Origin: Sphingobium abikonense NBRC 16140
GTDB lineage: Bacteria; Pseudomonadota; Alphaproteobacteria; Sphingomonadales; Sphingomonadaceae
Direction of reading: 5' to 3'
Assembly (NCBI RefSeq): GCF_001598335.1
Contig: NZ_BCYT01000019.1
Location: 1-64,000, forward strand
DNA length: 64,000 bases
The notes under the pieces are model-generated. The model made no database searches. It was not told the DNA's origin and saw nothing but the letters and a program-made list of their open reading frames with translations. Both the position numbers and the translations under genes were made by a program. Shown piece by piece: positions 27,576-35,760 of this stretch. Positions within the stretch are counted from its first letter, which is position 1; each line of letters begins with the position of its first letter.

Positions 27576-28841
27576 ATGAAGCTGCTCGCCGCGCCCCGCC
27601 CGCCTCTGACCCCTGCGTCCCATCCGGCGCGGCGCATGCGGATCATGGCGACGGGCATGCTGGTCGCGATGGCGCTGCTGTTCATCCTTGCGCGTGCGAC
27701 CGTCCATCTTCATCCCGCAATCGGCTTCGTCCAGGCCTTTGCCGAAGCCGCGATGGTGGGCGGCCTGGCGGACTGGTTCGCGGTGACGGCCCTGTTCCGC
27801 CACCCGCTCGGCCTCCCCATTCCCCACACCGCGATCATCCCGCGCAACAAGGACCGGATCGGCGACACGCTCGCCATCTTCCTGCGCGACAATTTCCTCA
27901 CGCCCGCCGTCGTCGCGCGGCGGATGCAGCATATGGACGTGGCGGCAGCGGCCGGGCGCTTCCTGGCCAGCCCGTCGGGCGGCGACGGTCGACTGCGCGA
28001 AGGTGCATCCCGCCTGATCGCGGACATATTGGAGGCGCTCGACCAGGAACGGCTGGGTGGCATGGTCAAGGGCGCGATCGGCCAGAGGCTGCGCGCCCTC
28101 AATATCGCGCCGCTCACAGGACAGGCGATAGAGGCGGCGATGCGCGACGGCCGTCACGGTCCGGTCATGGACGGCATCATCCACTGGGCCGACCGTACGC
28201 TCGAAGCAAACGAGCATCTCATCCGCCAGATGGTGCATGACCGCGCGGGCAAGGTGCTGCGCTGGACCGGGCTTGACGAAAATCTGGCCGACGCCATCCT
28301 GTCGGGCCTGCGCAAGCTGCTCGCCGAAATGGCGCAGGACCCCGGCCATCCACTGCGGCTGAAGGCGGAAGAGGGCATGGCCAAGCTCGCCTTCGACCTG
28401 CAATATGATCTGGACATGCAGGCAAAGGTTGCGGGCATCCGCGACGAAATCCTCGACAATCCGGCGATGCAGCGCTGGATCGACGGCCTGTGGGAACAGG
28501 CGCGCGCCGGATTGCTGCGCGCGGTGCGCGATCCCGGTCGCGCCATGGCCGGGCGGCTGGGGGAGGCGCTCCGTGCGCTGGGCGGCACCTTGCAACAGGA
28601 AGCGCGGCTGCGGCTCGTCATCAATCGCTTCGTGCGGCGCGCGGCAGTGGGCGCGACCGCCAGCTATGGCGATTCGATCGTCCGCCTCGTCAGCGATACG
28701 GTACGCGGATGGGATGCGGGCACCGTCACCACCCGCCTTGAACATGCGGTCGGACGCGACCTGCAATATATTCGCATCAACGGCACGCTGGTCGGCGGGC
28801 TGGTCGGCCTTGCCATTCACGCCATCGACATGCTGCTGTGA
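27576..28841 (+). CDS. DUF445 (YjiN-like) membrane protein
   Basis: 421 aa. N-terminal helix (MATGMLVAMALLFILARATV) then EAAMVGGLADWFAVTALFRHPLGLPIPHTAIIPRNKDRIG, the hallmark of DUF445, a long helical domain and a C-terminal hydrophobic end (LVGGLVGLAIHAIDMLL). Inner membrane, function unknown; relatives are annotated YjiN. It lies 83 nt downstream of the RND permease on the same strand, possibly in the same transcript. An ATG 5 codons earlier than the hydrophobic region is kept because no better Shine-Dalgarno is visible. Confidence 0.88.
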   Translation: MKLLAAPRPPLTPASHPARRMRIMATGMLVAMALLFILARATVHLHPAIGFVQAFAEAAMVGGLADWFAVTALFRHPLGLPIPHTAIIPRNKDRIGDTLAIFLRDNFLTPAVVARRMQHMDVAAAAGRFLASPSGGDGRLREGASRLIADILEALDQERLGGMVKGAIGQRLRALNIAPLTGQAIEAAMRDGRHGPVMDGIIHWADRTLEANEHLIRQMVHDRAGKVLRWTGLDENLADAILSGLRKLLAEMAQDPGHPLRLKAEEGMAKLAFDLQYDLDMQAKVAGIRDEILDNPAMQRWIDGLWEQARAGLLRAVRDPGRAMAGRLGEALRALGGTLQQEARLRLVINRFVRRAAVGATASYGDSIVRLVSDTVRGWDAGTVTTRLEHAVGRDLQYIRINGTLVGGLVGLAIHAIDMLL

Positions 28842-28939
28842 CGAATGGAGCCGGGACGCACCGGGCCAATCGGTGCGCCCCGGCGAGACCAGCCGCGCAG
28901 AGGAGAGAGTCAGGCGGCGGTCCCTGATCGAACCGAAAA

Positions 28940-29557
28940 TCAGTCGGTCGGCGGCGCGGCCCGCTGGTCGGGTGCTTCGCCCTGCGGCGGGGGTGGCGGC
29001 AATTCCTCGGCGCTCAGCACGCCATCGCCATTCCGGTCCTCATCGCTGAACAGGGCGAGTGCAGGCGCCAGAAATTCGTCCCGCGAAATCTGGCCGTCAT
29101 CATTGCTGTCTTCGGGCCAGGGCATGACGCGCCCGGGCCGGGGCGGCGGCGGGCCGGCATCCGCCCTGTTCCCGCGTGGCGGTTCGCCGCCAGGGGGCGG
29201 ACCGCCGGGCGGCGGGCCACCTGCCCCGCCTGGACCACCGCGACCGCCATCGCCATCCGGTCCGCCGCCCGGACCACGTGCGCCCCGCGCGGCGCCTGGG
29301 CCGGGCTGTGCAGCAGGCCGCGCCTGCCGCTCATGCCCCAGCATCTTCTGCATCGCCTGTGCCGGGACCAGCCCGTCGCCGTCCGGGTCCATCAGGCTGA
29401 AGCGGCGCGCCATATAGGCGCGCATTTCCTCGCGCGTGATCTGCCCGTCCTGATCGCTATCCGCAGCCCACGGACCGCCGGCGTCGCCCTGCGGCTGCGC
29501 GATGGCGACGGACGGCGCGATCAGTCCGGTGGCAAGAAGGACAACTGGCAAACGCAT
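28940..29557 (-). CDS. Secreted EF-hand calcium-binding protein
   Basis: 205 aa from 29557, where CAGGAG precedes the ATG; the longer frame to 29617 lacks a signal. Signal peptide (VVLLATGLIAPSVAIAQ), two EF-hand-type loops near the N-terminus (D33-E44 DSDQDGQITREE; D57-A68, degenerate at its last position), a ~70-residue Gly/Pro-rich linker, and two more loops (D150-E161; D174-E185). It should be exported and bind Ca2+. The linker is a low-complexity spacer. Divergent from tonB, with which it shares a 198-nt control region containing a perfect palindrome. Role unknown. Confidence 0.88.
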   Translation of the reverse strand: MRLPVVLLATGLIAPSVAIAQPQGDAGGPWAADSDQDGQITREEMRAYMARRFSLMDPDGDGLVPAQAMQKMLGHERQARPAAQPGPGAARGARGPGGGPDGDGGRGGPGGAGGPPPGGPPPGGEPPRGNRADAGPPPPRPGRVMPWPEDSNDDGQISRDEFLAPALALFSDEDRNGDGVLSAEELPPPPPQGEAPDQRAAPPTD

Positions 29558-29658
29558 GATGGCTCCTGACGATGATCCATGATGCGCCACCGCCTCGCAC
29601 AGAGGCTTTGCCGTCATATGTCCCGTTGCAGCCTGAATGTTTCAGTTCCATCAAAATA

Positions 29659-29693
29659 ATGTTGCAACATATCATTGTTTGATGTTGTATCAT
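29659..29693. promoter_or_regulatory. Operator-like palindrome pair in the tonB upstream region
   Basis: ATGTTGCAACAT (29659-29670) is a perfect 12-bp palindrome; a degenerate copy ATGTTGTATCAT (29682-29693) follows 23 bp later, about two helical turns. The stretch is far more AT-rich than its surroundings and lies between the divergent EF-hand gene and tonB. Binding protein unknown. Confidence 0.5.
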
Positions 29694-29754
29694 GTCTCCA
29701 GACACGGGCCAGAACCCGGCGGGAGAGGATGCAATTGATAAAGAGGAGCCAGCG

Positions 29755-30468
29755 ATGCGACTCATGATGACGGCAAAATCAGCGCAGACGATGACGGCAC
29801 ACAGCCACGGCCCATCCCTGCGCTATGGGGCAGAGCGCCGGTCCCCCCTGGCATTGGGCGGCACGGTCGCGGTCCATGCCCTGGTGGTGGCCGCTTTCCT
29901 GCTGATCCCCAAGGAGGTGATCGATCGTTTCAACCCCGCCCCGCCTATCGACACCTACGCCGTGCCACCCGATCCGCCGCCCCCGCCCGTGGACCGGGTC
30001 GATCCTGCCCCTGACGCCGCCTTGCCCACCCGGCCGCTGCCAAAACAACCAACCGCGCCTGACACCATCGTTCCTCTGCCGCCCGCCGACAGCGGAGTGA
30101 TCGGCAATATCGGGCCGGGCGATGCGCTCATTCCATTGCCGCCCGTCCTGCCGCCGCCGCCCGCCTTGCCCGAACCGGTGCTGACGCAGGCGACCATCGA
30201 TCCGCGTGCGCTGCCGACATTTCAGCCCGACTATCCCGGCGCGATGATTCGCCAGCAAAAGGAAGGGACCGTCACCGTCCGCGTCACCATCAACGCGCAG
30301 GGCCGGGTGACGGATATCGAAAGGATCGAGGCGAGCGACGACAGCTTCTGGCTGGCAACGCAGCGCCACGCATTGCGCGCCTGGCGTTTCCGTCCCGCGA
30401 CGCGCGATGGCGCGCCCGTGGCATCGACCAAGATACTGATGGTGCGCTTTACCCTGACCGATCGCTAA
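29755..30468 (+). CDS. TonB family energy transducer
   Basis: 237 aa. Start at 29755 follows GAGGAGCC. One signal-anchor helix (LGGTVAVHALVVAAFLLI), a Pro-rich periplasmic spacer of about 100 residues, and a C-terminal TonB domain (YPGAMIRQQKEGTVTVRVTINAQGRV... ALRAWRFRPA). It transmits proton-motive energy to TonB-dependent outer membrane receptors. No exbB/exbD or receptor is adjacent, so it is an orphan, as is common in sphingomonads with many receptors and several TonBs. Confidence 0.92.
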   Translation: MRLMMTAKSAQTMTAHSHGPSLRYGAERRSPLALGGTVAVHALVVAAFLLIPKEVIDRFNPAPPIDTYAVPPDPPPPPVDRVDPAPDAALPTRPLPKQPTAPDTIVPLPPADSGVIGNIGPGDALIPLPPVLPPPPALPEPVLTQATIDPRALPTFQPDYPGAMIRQQKEGTVTVRVTINAQGRVTDIERIEASDDSFWLATQRHALRAWRFRPATRDGAPVASTKILMVRFTLTDR

Positions 30469-30562
30469 ACGCCGCCGGGTCCCGCCTCGTCTCGCGAGAC
30501 CCGGCGTCACGCTCAAGCGGACAGTTTTTGCATCCGTCCCGCCCTTGGCGTATAGGAAGACT

Positions 30563-31036
30563 ATGGCGATCTTCCCCCGTCCCGTTTCCCCCAAGAATGC
30601 GCTTGGCGATTTCTGGAGCTATTTCCGGCAGCAGCGGCAGCATAAATGGCCGCTGCTCGGCCTGTCGGTGGCGATCACCTGGGTCATCATCTGGACCTTC
30701 GTGATCGACGCGAACACCAACACCATGCCGACCCGCAACAAGATCATCTATGTCGAAAGCTGGGACGCCAACCGGTCCGACGCCGCGATCATCCTCCAGC
30801 AGAAGATCGACTTCGCCAAGCGCGAAGCGGCGTTGGTGCGACAGCAGAAGCGGATGCAGGGTTATGCCGACGCCTTCGGCATCGAATGGCGCGAGGAGGA
30901 AAAGCGCAACACCGCCGAGCGCAAGCAGGCGGTCAAGGCGATCAACGAACTGCTCGACGACCGGCTGGTGAAGGCCGAATCGAGCGAGAAGGCCGCGCCG
31001 GCCACCCCTGGCGCGGCGGGGGTTGCCCGCCCCTGA
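30563..31036 (+). CDS. Unknown membrane-anchored coiled-coil protein at head of rib operon
   Basis: 157 aa. An N-terminal cytoplasmic segment (~28 aa), one transmembrane helix (~30-49, LLGLSVAITWVIIWTFVIDA), then a charged helical region rich in Lys/Glu/Arg/Gln (~75-145) that should form a coiled coil, and an Ala/Pro tail. No family recognised with confidence. Starts at the ATG (30563) that follows TAGGAAGA. The stop codon overlaps a CTG that is the earliest plausible ribD start, so it seems translationally coupled to ribD. Function unknown. Confidence 0.75.
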   Translation: MAIFPRPVSPKNALGDFWSYFRQQRQHKWPLLGLSVAITWVIIWTFVIDANTNTMPTRNKIIYVESWDANRSDAAIILQQKIDFAKREAALVRQQKRMQGYADAFGIEWREEEKRNTAERKQAVKAINELLDDRLVKAESSEKAAPATPGAAGVARP

Positions 31037-31068
31037 AACCGCCCGCTCCCGCCGATGACCGGCGCTAC

Positions 31069-32022
31069 ATGGCTGCGGCGATCGCGTTGTCGCGACGCGG
31101 TCGCGGGCTTTCCACCCCCAATCCCAATGTCGGTTGCCTGATCGTGCATGACGGTCGCATCGTGGGGCGCGGCTGGACGCAAAAAGGCGGCCGCCCCCAT
31201 GCCGAGGCGCAGGCACTGGACCAGGCGATGGAACAAGCGCGCGACGCCACCGCCTATGTGACGCTGGAACCCTGTTTCCATCTCAGCCCGCGCGGCCCGC
31301 GGTGCGCCGACCTGCTGGCGCGCGCAAGTGTCGCGCGCGTCGTTATCGCGCTGCGCGATCCTGATCCCCGGACGAATGGCCAGGGCGCGGCCTGGCTGCG
31401 CGATCGGGGCGTCGCAGTGGACATGGGGCTGATGGCGGATGAGGCGGCCGCCGCCATGGCGGGTTTCGTTCTGCGGCAAACGCTCGGCCGGCCGCATGTG
31501 ACGCTGAAACTCGGCCTGTCGCTCGACGGACGCATAGCGCTCGCCAATGGGGCGAGCCGCTGGATCACCGGTCCCCAGGCGCGCGCCCATGCGCATCTGG
31601 AACGCGCGCGGCATGATGCAATCCTGGTGGGCGGCGGCACATTGCGCGCCGACGCGCCGCGCCTCGACGTGCGTTTACCGGGCCTGGCGGATCGCACGCC
31701 CCGCCGCCTCCTTTTGACGCGCGGATCAGCACCCGATGGGTGGGACCGGATCGGCGCGCCGGAGGAGATCGCCGCGCTCGACCGCGTCGATCATCTGCTG
31801 GTCGAAGGGGGCGCGAGCGCGGCGGCGGCCTTTCTGCGCGCCGACTTTGTTGACCGGCTGCTGCTCTATCGCGCGCCCATCCTCATCGGCTACGGGCTGG
31901 CCGGCATCGGCGATATCGGCCTTAGCGACCTCGCCCAGGCGCATGGTCGCTGGCGGCTGACCGACGATCGCGCGCTGGGCGTCGACCGGCTGGAGGTTTA
32001 CGAGCGGGTTCGCAACGCCTAA
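31069..32022 (+). CDS. ribD: Bifunctional diaminohydroxyphosphoribosylaminopyrimidine deaminase/reductase
   Basis: At least 317 aa. Deaminase half: NPNVGCLIVHDGRIVG, zinc ligands HAEAQAL and a C-x8-C pair in PCFHLSPRGPRC. Reductase half: TLKLGLSLDGRIA, SRWITGPQARAHAH, LVEGGASAAAAFL. It performs two successive steps early in riboflavin synthesis. The family's first helix includes a conserved Tyr-Met (DDRRYMAAAIAL), and ATG 31069 is that Met, so the true start is probably a little upstream; the only in-frame candidate is CTG at 31033, overlapping the stop of the preceding gene. Confidence 0.94.
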   Translation: MAAAIALSRRGRGLSTPNPNVGCLIVHDGRIVGRGWTQKGGRPHAEAQALDQAMEQARDATAYVTLEPCFHLSPRGPRCADLLARASVARVVIALRDPDPRTNGQGAAWLRDRGVAVDMGLMADEAAAAMAGFVLRQTLGRPHVTLKLGLSLDGRIALANGASRWITGPQARAHAHLERARHDAILVGGGTLRADAPRLDVRLPGLADRTPRRLLLTRGSAPDGWDRIGAPEEIAALDRVDHLLVEGGASAAAAFLRADFVDRLLLYRAPILIGYGLAGIGDIGLSDLAQAHGRWRLTDDRALGVDRLEVYERVRNA

Positions 32023-32056
32023 GCGACCTTCCATTCTGCGTAGCGGGGCAAGGCAT

Positions 32057-32671
32057 ATGTTCACTGGCATCATCACCGACATCGGCACCATCCGCAGCCA
32101 TGATCAGCGCGGCGACCTGCGGCTCGTCATCGGCTGCGGCTATGCGATGGACGGCGTGGCGATCGGCGCGTCGATCGCCTGTTCGGGCGCCTGCCTGACC
32201 GTAGTGGACAAGGGCGATGACTGGTTCGCGGTCGACCTGTCGGCCGAAACCGTCGCGCGCACCGCGCCGGGGCTTTGGCGGGAGGGCGGCCGGCTCAACC
32301 TTGAGCGCGCGCTCAAGGTCGGCGATGAATTGGGCGGCCATATCGTCACCGGCCATGTCGATGCCGTGGGCCATCTTGTGTCCGCGCAATCGGAGGGCGA
32401 TTCGATCCGCCTCGTCATCCGTGCGCCGCAGCAGCTCGCGACCGCGCTGGCCGCGAAGGGATCGATCACCGTCGACGGCATCTCCCTGACCGTCAACAGC
32501 GTGGAGGATCGGCCCGACGGCAGTGTGGATTTCGGGCTCAACATCATCCCCCACACCGCCGTCGCCACGACTCTCGACAAACTAGAGGATGGTCGCGCCT
32601 TCAACCTCGAAATCGACGTGCTGGCGCGCTATCTTGACCGGATGCAGTCGGCGCGTCAGCGATCAGTGTGA
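32057..32671 (+). CDS. ribE: Riboflavin synthase alpha subunit
   Basis: 204 aa with the internal duplication of the family: MFTGIITDIGTI starts the first barrel and GHIVTGHVDAVG the second. The GACLTVV and ITVDGISLTVNSV segments are the paired substrate-site motifs. It dismutates two 6,7-dimethyl-8-ribityllumazine molecules to riboflavin. It lies 34 nt after ribD on the same strand. The gene is called ribE or ribC depending on nomenclature. Confidence 0.96.
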   Translation: MFTGIITDIGTIRSHDQRGDLRLVIGCGYAMDGVAIGASIACSGACLTVVDKGDDWFAVDLSAETVARTAPGLWREGGRLNLERALKVGDELGGHIVTGHVDAVGHLVSAQSEGDSIRLVIRAPQQLATALAAKGSITVDGISLTVNSVEDRPDGSVDFGLNIIPHTAVATTLDKLEDGRAFNLEIDVLARYLDRMQSARQRSV

Positions 32672-32678
32672 TCGGGCC

Positions 32679-32729
32679 TTGATTTAATCACATCACGATG
32701 TGATATGGTCGCTATCCCAAAATAGGGAT
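32679..32729 (+). promoter_or_regulatory. Palindromes in the ribBX promoter region
   Basis: ATCACAT-CACG-ATGTGAT (32687-32704) has perfect 7-bp arms and lies between a TTGATT (32679-32684) and an ATATGG (32703-32708), the spacing expected of -35 and -10 boxes (18 bp). A second inverted repeat, ATCCC-N6-GGGAT, occupies 32714-32729, just before the Shine-Dalgarno. The set looks like an operator-controlled internal promoter. No FMN riboswitch was recognised. Confidence 0.5.
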
Positions 32730-32741
32730 TGGAGTCCTGCC

Positions 32742-34031
32742 ATGTCGTCTGCCCTGCTCGATACCGTCCGCAATCTCGTCAATGAAGGCGGCATGTCCCG
32801 CTCCGGTCTAGCCCGCGCAGCCGGCCTTCATGCCAATTCCCTGCGCAAGCTGGGCGAAGCCGACTGGAACCCAACCGCCGAGACGCTGGGCAAGCTGGAA
32901 GCCTATCTGCTGAAGCGCGAAGGCGGCACCGCGCTCGCGAGTCCCGAGGAAATCATCAACGAAGCGCGCAACGGCCGCATGTTCATCCTGGTCGATGACG
33001 AAGACCGGGAAAATGAAGGCGACCTCGTCATCCCCGCGCAGATGGCGACGCCCGATGCGATCAACTTCATGGCGACTCATGGCCGCGGGCTCATCTGCCT
33101 TGCCATGACGCGCGACCGGGTCGACCATTTGGGGCTCGAACTGATGAGCCGCAACAACGGCACCCGGCACGAAACCGCCTTCACCGTGTCGATCGAGGCG
33201 CGCGAAGGCGTCACCACCGGCATCAGCGCGGCCGACCGCGCCCGCACCATTTCCGTCGCGATCGACGGGTCGAAGGGGCGCGCCGACATCGTGACGCCCG
33301 GCCATGTCTTCCCGCTGGTCGCAAAGGATGGCGGCGTCCTCGTGCGCACCGGCCATACCGAAGCGGCGGTCGATGTCGCGCGTCTGGCCGGCCTCAATCC
33401 CTCCGGTGTCATCTGCGAGGTGATGAAGGATGACGGCACCATGGCGCGGCTGGACGACCTCATCCCCTTCGCCCGCAAGCACAGGATGAAGATCGGGACG
33501 ATTCGCGACCTCATCGCCTATCGCCGCCGCCACGACCATATGGTCGAACGGCGCGCCGAAACCAGCTTCACCAGCAAATGGGGCGGCGAATGGAAGGCGA
33601 TCAGCTTCTACAACCGCGCGACCCGCACCGAACAGATGGTGCTGCAAAAGGGCCATGTCGTGCCCGACCAGCCGACGCTGGTGCGCATGCACCAGCTGTC
33701 GCTGATGGACGATATCTATGGCGCGCAGGGGAAACGCAGCGATCTGCTGGCCCGTTCGATGGACATGATCGGTCGCGAAGGCGCGGGTCTGATCGTCCTG
33801 CTGGCCGGATCGGATGCGGGCGATTTCCTGTCGACCTCCATCGCCCGCTATGCGGCCAAGGGCGCGGCGCCGGGCGACATGGACGAACTGCGCGACTATG
33901 GCGTGGGCGCGCAATTGCTCGCGGAACTCGGCGTGCATGACATGATCCTGCTGACCAACAGCCAGCACAGCCTGGTCGCGCTTGACGGCTATGACCTGGC
34001 CGTGGTTGGGCAGCGTCCGATCACAGTGTAA
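32742..34031 (+). CDS. ribB: HTH-RibB-RibX fusion: DHBP synthase with inactive GTP cyclohydrolase II-like domain
   Basis: 429 aa. Residues 1-58 resemble an XRE-type helix-turn-helix ([31 protein letters not shown]). Residues ~68-270 are 3,4-dihydroxy-2-butanone-4-phosphate synthase with its acidic metal site ([10 protein letters not shown]), [20 protein letters not shown] and [16 protein letters not shown]. Residues ~275-429 align with GTP cyclohydrolase II but lack the three zinc cysteines ([19 protein letters not shown] replaces the Cys-containing block), matching the RibBX class in which this domain has no GCHII activity. It makes the four-carbon precursor of lumazine. Start at 32742 gives the complete HTH. 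ribH follows after 11 nt. A separate active ribA must exist elsewhere. Confidence 0.93.
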   Translation: MSSALLDTVRNLVNEGGMSRSGLARAAGLHANSLRKLGEADWNPTAETLGKLEAYLLKREGGTALASPEEIINEARNGRMFILVDDEDRENEGDLVIPAQMATPDAINFMATHGRGLICLAMTRDRVDHLGLELMSRNNGTRHETAFTVSIEAREGVTTGISAADRARTISVAIDGSKGRADIVTPGHVFPLVAKDGGVLVRTGHTEAAVDVARLAGLNPSGVICEVMKDDGTMARLDDLIPFARKHRMKIGTIRDLIAYRRRHDHMVERRAETSFTSKWGGEWKAISFYNRATRTEQMVLQKGHVVPDQPTLVRMHQLSLMDDIYGAQGKRSDLLARSMDMIGREGAGLIVLLAGSDAGDFLSTSIARYAAKGAAPGDMDELRDYGVGAQLLAELGVHDMILLTNSQHSLVALDGYDLAVVGQRPITV

Positions 34032-34042
34032 GGATTATCGAC

Positions 34043-34465
34043 ATGGCCAAATTCCTGATCGTCGAGGCACGCTTCTACGACCATCTCAACGACCTGTTGA
34101 TTGAAGGCGCCAAGGCGGCGCTGGAGGAACAGGGGCATCGGCATGACGTCGTGACGGTGCCGGGCGCGCTTGAAATCCCCGGCGCAGTGGCGATGGCTGC
34201 TGAAACCGGCCGCTATGACGGCTTCATCGCCATCGGCGTCGTGATCCGCGGCGAAACCTATCATTTCGAAGTCGTGTCGAACGAAAGCGCGCGCGGCCTG
34301 ATGGCGCTCAGCATGGACGGCATCGCCATCGGCAACGGCATCCTGACCGTCGAAAATGAGGAACAGGCGCTGGTGCGCGCCCGCCCCGATCAGAAGGACA
34401 AGGGCGGCGAAGCGGCCAAGGCCGCCATCGCCATGCTGGCCCTGCGCGATCGCTTCGGCGCATAG
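34043..34465 (+). CDS. ribH: 6,7-dimethyl-8-ribityllumazine synthase
   Basis: 140 aa. [59 protein letters not shown] and [13 protein letters not shown] are lumazine synthase signatures, with the catalytic His in the TYHFE segment. It joins the ribitylaminouracil from the RibD branch with dihydroxybutanone phosphate from RibB. Last gene of the rib operon, 11 nt after ribBX. It appears to be the family's slightly shorter alphaproteobacterial type. Confidence 0.96.
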   Translation: MAKFLIVEARFYDHLNDLLIEGAKAALEEQGHRHDVVTVPGALEIPGAVAMAAETGRYDGFIAIGVVIRGETYHFEVVSNESARGLMALSMDGIAIGNGILTVENEEQALVRARPDQKDKGGEAAKAAIAMLALRDRFGA

Positions 34466-34471
34466 GCGAAA

Positions 34472-34495
34472 AGGGGTTCCGTCGCCGGAACCCCT
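34472..34495 (-). terminator. Terminator between ribH and the convergent OYE gene
   Basis: Perfect 10-bp stem AGGGGTTCCG / CGGAACCCCT with a TCGC loop. The T-tract (TTTTCGCC) follows on the minus strand, so it terminates the OYE transcript; it may also end the rib operon. Confidence 0.85.
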
Positions 34496-34500
34496 CACCA

Positions 34501-35583
34501 TCACGCAACCGTTTCTAGCGCCGGATAGTCGGTATAGCCTTCCGCCCCCTGGGTGTAGAAAGTCTTGGGGTCCCAATCGTTGAGCGGCGCGTCGATGCGC
34601 AGCCGCTCGACCAGATCGGGATTGGCCAGGAACGGGCGGCCAAAAGCGATGCCGTCCGCAACGCCGCTGTCGATCGCGGCCTGTGCGCTCTCCTTGGTAT
34701 AATCGCTGTTGAGGATCAGCGGGCCCTTGAAATGCTGGCGGATGAGCGGCGACTGGCGCGGTACGTCGCTGCTGCCATAGGTGCCTTGCGGGGTCAGCTC
34801 GCGCAATTCCAGAAACGCGATGCCCAAAGCATCCAGCGCCCGCGCGGCGACCGGGAAAAGGCTTGCCGGGTCGCCGTCGTCCGTGCCCTGCGTCTCGCCA
34901 TTGGGCGACAGGCGCACCGCAGTCCTATCCGCGCCGATCGCGTCGACGACGGTGCCCGTCACTTCCCGCAGCAGCCGCACGCGATTGTCCGCGCTGCCGC
35001 CATAGTCGTCGCTGCGCTGATTGACGCCATCGCGCAAAAACTCGTCGATCAGATACCCGTTCGCGGCATGGATCTGAACGCCGTCGAACCCGGCCGCGAT
35101 CGCGTTGCGGGCGGCATGGGCATAGGTGTCGAGAAGATGCGGGATCTCGGCAACCTCCAGCGCGCGCGGCGTGGGATAATCCTTGTTGCCTTCATAGGTA
35201 TGCGCGTGGCCCGGCGCTGCGATCGGGCTGGACGACACCGGCGCTTCACCGGTTACCGCAGGATGCACCAGCCGGCCCATATGCCACAACTGCGCGACGA
35301 TGCGACCGCCCGCCTCATGCACCGCGTCGGTCACGGGCTTCCACGCCTCGACCTGCTGCTCGCTCCATAGACCAGGCGCATAGGGCCAGCCCAGCCCCTG
35401 CCGCGAAATGCCGGTCGCTTCGCTGATGATCAGCCCGGCCGAAGCGCGCTGACGATAATAATCGACCATCAGGGGCGTCGGCACATGATCGCGGGTCGCG
35501 CGGGCGCGGGTCAGCGGCGCCATCAGGATGCGGTTGGGCGCGGCAATCGCGCCAAGTTGGATCGGGTCGAACAGGCTGGGCAC
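34501..35583 (-). CDS. Old yellow enzyme family alkene reductase
   Basis: 360 aa, typical for OYE. FMN-barrel signatures: NRILMAPLTRARA, AGLIISEATGIS, GRIVAQLWHMGR, GFDGVQIHAANGYL (His-x-x-Asn substrate pair), QRSDDYGGSADNR and FGRPFLANPDL. It reduces activated C=C bonds of enals, maleimides or nitro compounds with NAD(P)H. GTG start at 35583 preceded by AAGGGAG. Its promoter region contains a perfect GTTTCA-TAT-TGAAAC palindrome, suggesting control by an electrophile-responsive repressor that is not in the window. Confidence 0.94.
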   Translation of the reverse strand: MPSLFDPIQLGAIAAPNRILMAPLTRARATRDHVPTPLMVDYYRQRASAGLIISEATGISRQGLGWPYAPGLWSEQQVEAWKPVTDAVHEAGGRIVAQLWHMGRLVHPAVTGEAPVSSSPIAAPGHAHTYEGNKDYPTPRALEVAEIPHLLDTYAHAARNAIAAGFDGVQIHAANGYLIDEFLRDGVNQRSDDYGGSADNRVRLLREVTGTVVDAIGADRTAVRLSPNGETQGTDDGDPASLFPVAARALDALGIAFLELRELTPQGTYGSSDVPRQSPLIRQHFKGPLILNSDYTKESAQAAIDSGVADGIAFGRPFLANPDLVERLRIDAPLNDWDPKTFYTQGAEGYTDYPALETVA

Positions 35584-35607
35584 TCAGATATCTCCCTTGC
35601 TATACGG

Positions 35608-35622
35608 GTTTCATATTGAAAC
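35608..35622. promoter_or_regulatory. GTTTCA-TAT-TGAAAC palindrome upstream of the OYE gene
   Basis: Perfect 6-bp arms with 3-nt spacer, 25 bp before the GTG start of the alkene reductase and close to AT-rich -10-like sequence. Operator-like; regulator unknown. Confidence 0.45.
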
Positions 35623-35760
35623 TATAATGGGTGCGGTCCGGCAATTGGGGAGTGAACCGCCCGGCTTCAACCCTTGATGCCGCCTTTTTGCGGAACCCTG
35701 CCCCAACGAACAGCCCGGCAAATGGTTGTGCGCCACGCGCGCGCGCCCTAGATTGCGGTC

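Noticed and set aside
32023..32741. Possible FMN riboswitch ahead of ribE or ribBX
   Set aside because: Gaps are only 34 and 70 nt; an RFN element needs over 100 nt and its conserved blocks are not seen.
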